The position numbers and the translations under genes are program-made. A DNA stretch of 17,159 nt. It comes from Bacillota bacterium. Lineage in GTDB: Bacteria; Bacillota; Clostridia; Clostridiales; Clostridiaceae. The notes beneath the pieces are model-generated. The model saw only the letters and a list, made by a program, of their open reading frames with translations, was not told the DNA's origin and searched no databases. Shown here piece after piece: positions 15,834-17,159 of the stretch (the stretch's first letter is position 1; each line of letters opens with the position of its first letter). The DNA lies in contig JAEXSY010000282.1 in the NCBI GenBank assembly GCA_023440105.1, forward strand, positions 1 to 17,159, read 5' to 3'.

Positions 15834-15908
15834 GCAAGAATTTTTTCTCATATATTCTTTAAGACCAGAGGTACTTCATTCTCTTTAAAGTTATACCTCT
15901 GGCCTTAT
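15834..15908 (+). ncRNA. Small-RNA cassette 3
   Basis: An AT-rich leader is followed by AAGACCAGAGGTA/TACCTCTGGCCTT (15861-15873 with 15894-15906), 13 bp with one A-C mismatch. The loop CTTCATTCTCTTTAAAGTTA is pyrimidine-rich. The T tract is weak (TTATCATTTT). Confidence 0.55.
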
Positions 15909-15933
15909 CATTTTCAGAAAATTTTAAATTAAT

Positions 15934-15984
15934 CGATTACTTGTTAATAATTGTTTTGAGATTGGTTTTTCGTGATGGTATATT
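15934..15984 (+). promoter_or_regulatory. Conserved box and promoter of cassette 4
   Basis: CGATTACTTGTTAAT (15934-15948) lies 45 bases before TATATT (15979-15984). TTGAGA (15956-15961) is 17 bases from the -10, which is extended (TGG before it). This is the clearest promoter of the array. Confidence 0.65.
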
Positions 15985-15990
15985 AATAAT

Positions 15991-16055
15991 GAGTCAAGCT
16001 CAACCTTTCTCAAGACCAGAGGCATTTCTTCACTCTTTAAACCTCTGGTCTTATA
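15991..16055 (+). ncRNA. Small-RNA cassette 4
   Basis: It is a predicted RNA of about 65 bases. AAGACCAGAGG (16012-16022) pairs perfectly with CCTCTGGTCTT (16042-16052); the loop is CATTTCTTCACTCTTTAAA. It is followed by TATATTTTT. Confidence 0.6.
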
Positions 16056-16080
16056 TTTTTCAAAATATTTTTACTACAAC

Positions 16081-16131
16081 CGATTACTTGTTAATTAATG
16101 TTTTTTATTTTTAAAATTACAGGAGTATACT
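16081..16131 (+). promoter_or_regulatory. Conserved box and -10 of cassette 5
   Basis: CGATTACTTGTTAAT (16081-16095) lies 45 bases before TATACT (16126-16131), the same spacing as in cassettes 4 and 6. No strong -35 is visible in the T-rich spacer. Confidence 0.55.
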
Positions 16132-16137
16132 ACTTTT

Positions 16138-16272
16138 TATAGTAATATTTATTTTATAGTACCTGGCCGATATTATCTCGTCCTCGTGCTAAGCAAATGA
16201 TAAAATCTTAATAAACTTATGATGGACCAGAGGATTTACCCTATACCGATAATCTTCCTTTGGTCTTTTTTG
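16138..16272 (+). ncRNA. Small-RNA cassette 5 (longer leader)
   Basis: From the fixed-spacing -10 the RNA would be about 135 bases, with about 60 extra bases compared with its neighbours (including CTGGCCGATATTATCTCGTC). It ends in GACCAGAGGA/TCCTTTGGTC (16225-16234 with 16256-16265, one G-T pair) and TTTTTT. The loop side carries AATCTTCCTTT. Confidence 0.55.
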
Positions 16273-16296
16273 TTTTCTGAATATTTTTATTATAAT

Positions 16297-16347
16297 CGAT
16301 TACTTGTAAATCTTTGTTTTTTATTCTACTGCTGAATATGGTATATT
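16297..16347 (+). promoter_or_regulatory. Conserved box and -10 of cassette 6
   Basis: CGATTACTTGT (16297-16307) lies 45 bases before TATATT (16342-16347), which has the same extended ATGGTATATTA context as cassette 4. Confidence 0.6.
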
Positions 16348-16353
16348 AGTTAT

Positions 16354-16434
16354 GAATTAATTTCCTATTCAACCTTTTTACAAAAGACTAGAGATATTAA
16401 CTACTCCTTTATATGTTACCTCTAGTCTTTTTTG
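16354..16434 (+). ncRNA. Small-RNA cassette 6
   Basis: It is a predicted RNA of about 80 bases ending in AAGACTAGAG/CTCTAGTCTT (16384-16393 with 16420-16429) and TTTTTT. Compared with the other stems, C became T on the left and G became A on the right, so pairing is preserved by compensating changes. The loop contains ACTACTCCTTTATA. Confidence 0.65.
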
Positions 16435-16492
16435 CTGCACCTTTTCAAAAATCTTGAGAAAATTTTAAGTTTTTATCATTATTACTTCATAG

Positions 16493-16498
16493 TATAAT
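16493..16498 (+). promoter_or_regulatory. -10 element of cassette 7
   Basis: TATAAT lies 19 bases before the first hairpin of cassette 7. No convincing -35 and no CGATTACTT box are seen; only ATTACTT (16481-16487) remains nearby. Confidence 0.45.
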
Positions 16499-16504
16499 AT
16501 ATGT

Positions 16505-16636
16505 ACAAACTAACTTTCTAGGAGTCTCCTTCCCCTTTACGATTTTAAACACAGACTCCTAGATTTTCATAAGCTAATAATCTAATTATTACATATATGC
16601 CAAGGATATTTCATACTCTAATCCTTGGTCTTTTTA
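16505..16636 (+). ncRNA. Small-RNA cassette 7 (two hairpins)
   Basis: The first hairpin is TCTAGGAGTCT/AGACTCCTAGA (16517-16527 with 16553-16563), perfect over 11 bp, with a loop containing CCTTCCCCTTTACG. A linker follows that matches cassette 1 over 17 of 18 bases. The terminator is GCCAAGGAT/ATCCTTGGT (16599-16607 with 16621-16629) followed by CTTTTTATT. Cassettes 1 and 7 share this two-hairpin plan and bracket the five single-hairpin cassettes. Confidence 0.6.
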
Positions 16637-16641
16637 TTCTC

Positions 16642-16689
16642 TGTGGATAGGTTTAAAGTTATACACAACATTTTCACATTTTATCCACA
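16642..16689. promoter_or_regulatory. Cluster of three DnaA-box-like 9-mers
   Basis: TTATACACA (16659-16667) and TTATCCACA (16681-16689) fit the DnaA consensus TTATNCACA, and TGTGGATAG (16642-16650) is a one-mismatch copy in reverse. Three boxes in 48 bases of AT-rich DNA suggest a DnaA-binding region: an origin, an origin remnant or a regulatory cluster. No dnaA, dnaN or rep gene is in the window. Confidence 0.5.
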
Positions 16690-16777
16690 ATAATAGATTG
16701 TTGTAGTTATTATTAAGTTCTCTATAATAAAATATCAAAGTACAGTTCTTTTCTTATCTATGTTCTTCTTTCTTTCA

Positions 16778-16812
16778 AAAGGAAAAACCCATGCTGTAAA
16801 GACAGCACAGGT
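16778..16812 (-). terminator. Terminator of the cell-wall hydrolase gene
   Basis: On the - strand TGCTGT/ACAGCA with a CTTT loop is followed by TGGGTTTTTCC. It lies about 140 bases after the stop of the leftward gene at 16952. A second hairpin, AGTACACTA with TAGTGTGCT (16913-16947), lies between them without a T tract. Nothing else is seen in 16690-16951. Confidence 0.5.
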
Positions 16813-16951
16813 TCTCTATTATGTTCGTGTTTAAATAATGGTATTCCCAGTATAATAAAGATTTACAGTATTTTCAATAGTATTTCAAAGAAAAATGGGT
16901 GAACGAATCCCCCCAGTACACTAAAAGCCATGTTTGATAGTGTGCTCAAAG

Positions 16952-17159
16952 TTAACTAAATAAAGCTTTCCAGGTATTCTTACCACAGATGCCGTCTACG
17001 GTTAATCTCTTAGCTTTCTGAAACTTTCTAAGAACTTCATCAGTAGTGCTTCCAAAGGAACCATCTGCCCCATAAGAAGCTAATAAATATCCTTTGCAGA
17101 TTAAAGCCATCTGCATTATTCTAACTAGTTCTCCCCTGTCACCCTTCTCAAGATTATTC
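16952..17159 (-). CDS. Peptidoglycan-binding C-terminus of a cell-wall hydrolase (partial)
   Basis: The last 69 codons are in the window and enter from the right edge. They read GDRGELVRIMQMALICKGYL, then GADGSFGSTTDEVLRKFQKAK and LTVDGICGKNTWKAL before TAA. This is a PG_binding_1 repeat: the GDRG start, the D-G-x-F-G-x-x-T loop, the FQ motif and the VDG-x-x-G-x-x-T-W end. Such domains close amidases, endolysins and cortex hydrolases and anchor them to peptidoglycan. The catalytic domain lies outside the window, so the exact enzyme type is not known. Confidence 0.85.
   Translation of the reverse strand, partial: NNLEKGDRGELVRIMQMALICKGYLLASYGADGSFGSTTDEVLRKFQKAKRLTVDGICGKNTWKALFS

Noticed and set aside
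15600..16629. CRISPR array reading of the repeated hairpins
   Set aside because: Repeat units are 100-210 bp apart with conserved promoters, and the repeat is a terminator stem with a variable loop; spacing and structure do not fit CRISPR.
15600..16629. Integron attC-site reading of the repeated hairpins
   Set aside because: No tyrosine integron integrase, no gene cassettes between the hairpins, and T tracts follow most stems as in terminators.

Overview
The window looks like the chromosome of an AT-rich Clostridia-type Firmicute. The signs are strong GGAGG ribosome binding sites, TTG and GTG starts, SpoIVCA-type large serine recombinases, an MBOAT gene followed by a secreted-protein gene, and very A+T-rich intergenic DNA. 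The assignment rests on style and gene content only.

Left part (1-3.9 kb). A cell-surface O-acyltransferase (MBOAT/AlgI type), read right to left, is cut after codon 31 by a complete 1370-bp IS3-family element (1395-2764) with a 3-bp target duplication (AAT). Removing the IS and one AAT restores an uninterrupted 464-codon frame. The start of the next gene, a secreted or membrane-anchored protein, leaves the window at the left edge. Upstream of the MBOAT gene lie a terminator hairpin, a GC-richer region that folds well and may be a raiA-like structured RNA (3050-3212), and a scrap heap of IS remnants (3284-3645).

Central part (3.7-14.7 kb), read leftwards, looks like a mobile defence island. 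Two tandem large serine recombinases (12059-14630) lie at its right end. Next comes a three-gene operon of unknown function (8101-11828) that appears to be decaying: its first gene carries a frameshift and its second an in-frame TGA. Last comes a compact four-gene operon (4129-7837) that I read as an ABC-three-component (ABC-3C) conflict system: small protein, effector with a nuclease-like N-terminus, winged-helix middle component, and SMC-like ATPase with a zinc-hook CxxC. A lone 28-bp sequence shaped like a CRISPR repeat (3936-3963) lies beyond the ATPase gene. Related dyad sequences at 3678-3713 and 14705-14740 are candidate recombination ends.

Right part (14.7-17.2 kb). Two small leftward genes (46 and 87 aa) precede the most unusual feature: about 1.1 kb without protein genes (15500-16636) holding seven consecutive small-RNA-like cassettes on the + strand. 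Each has a terminator hairpin, mostly of the ACCAGAGG/CCTCTGGT type, with a pyrimidine-rich loop. Several loops carry CTCCTTT, complementary to Shine-Dalgarno sequences. Four cassettes share a CGATTACTT box exactly 44-45 bp before the -10 hexamer. A cluster of three DnaA-box-like 9-mers follows, then the C-terminal peptidoglycan-binding domain of a cell-wall hydrolase running off the right edge.
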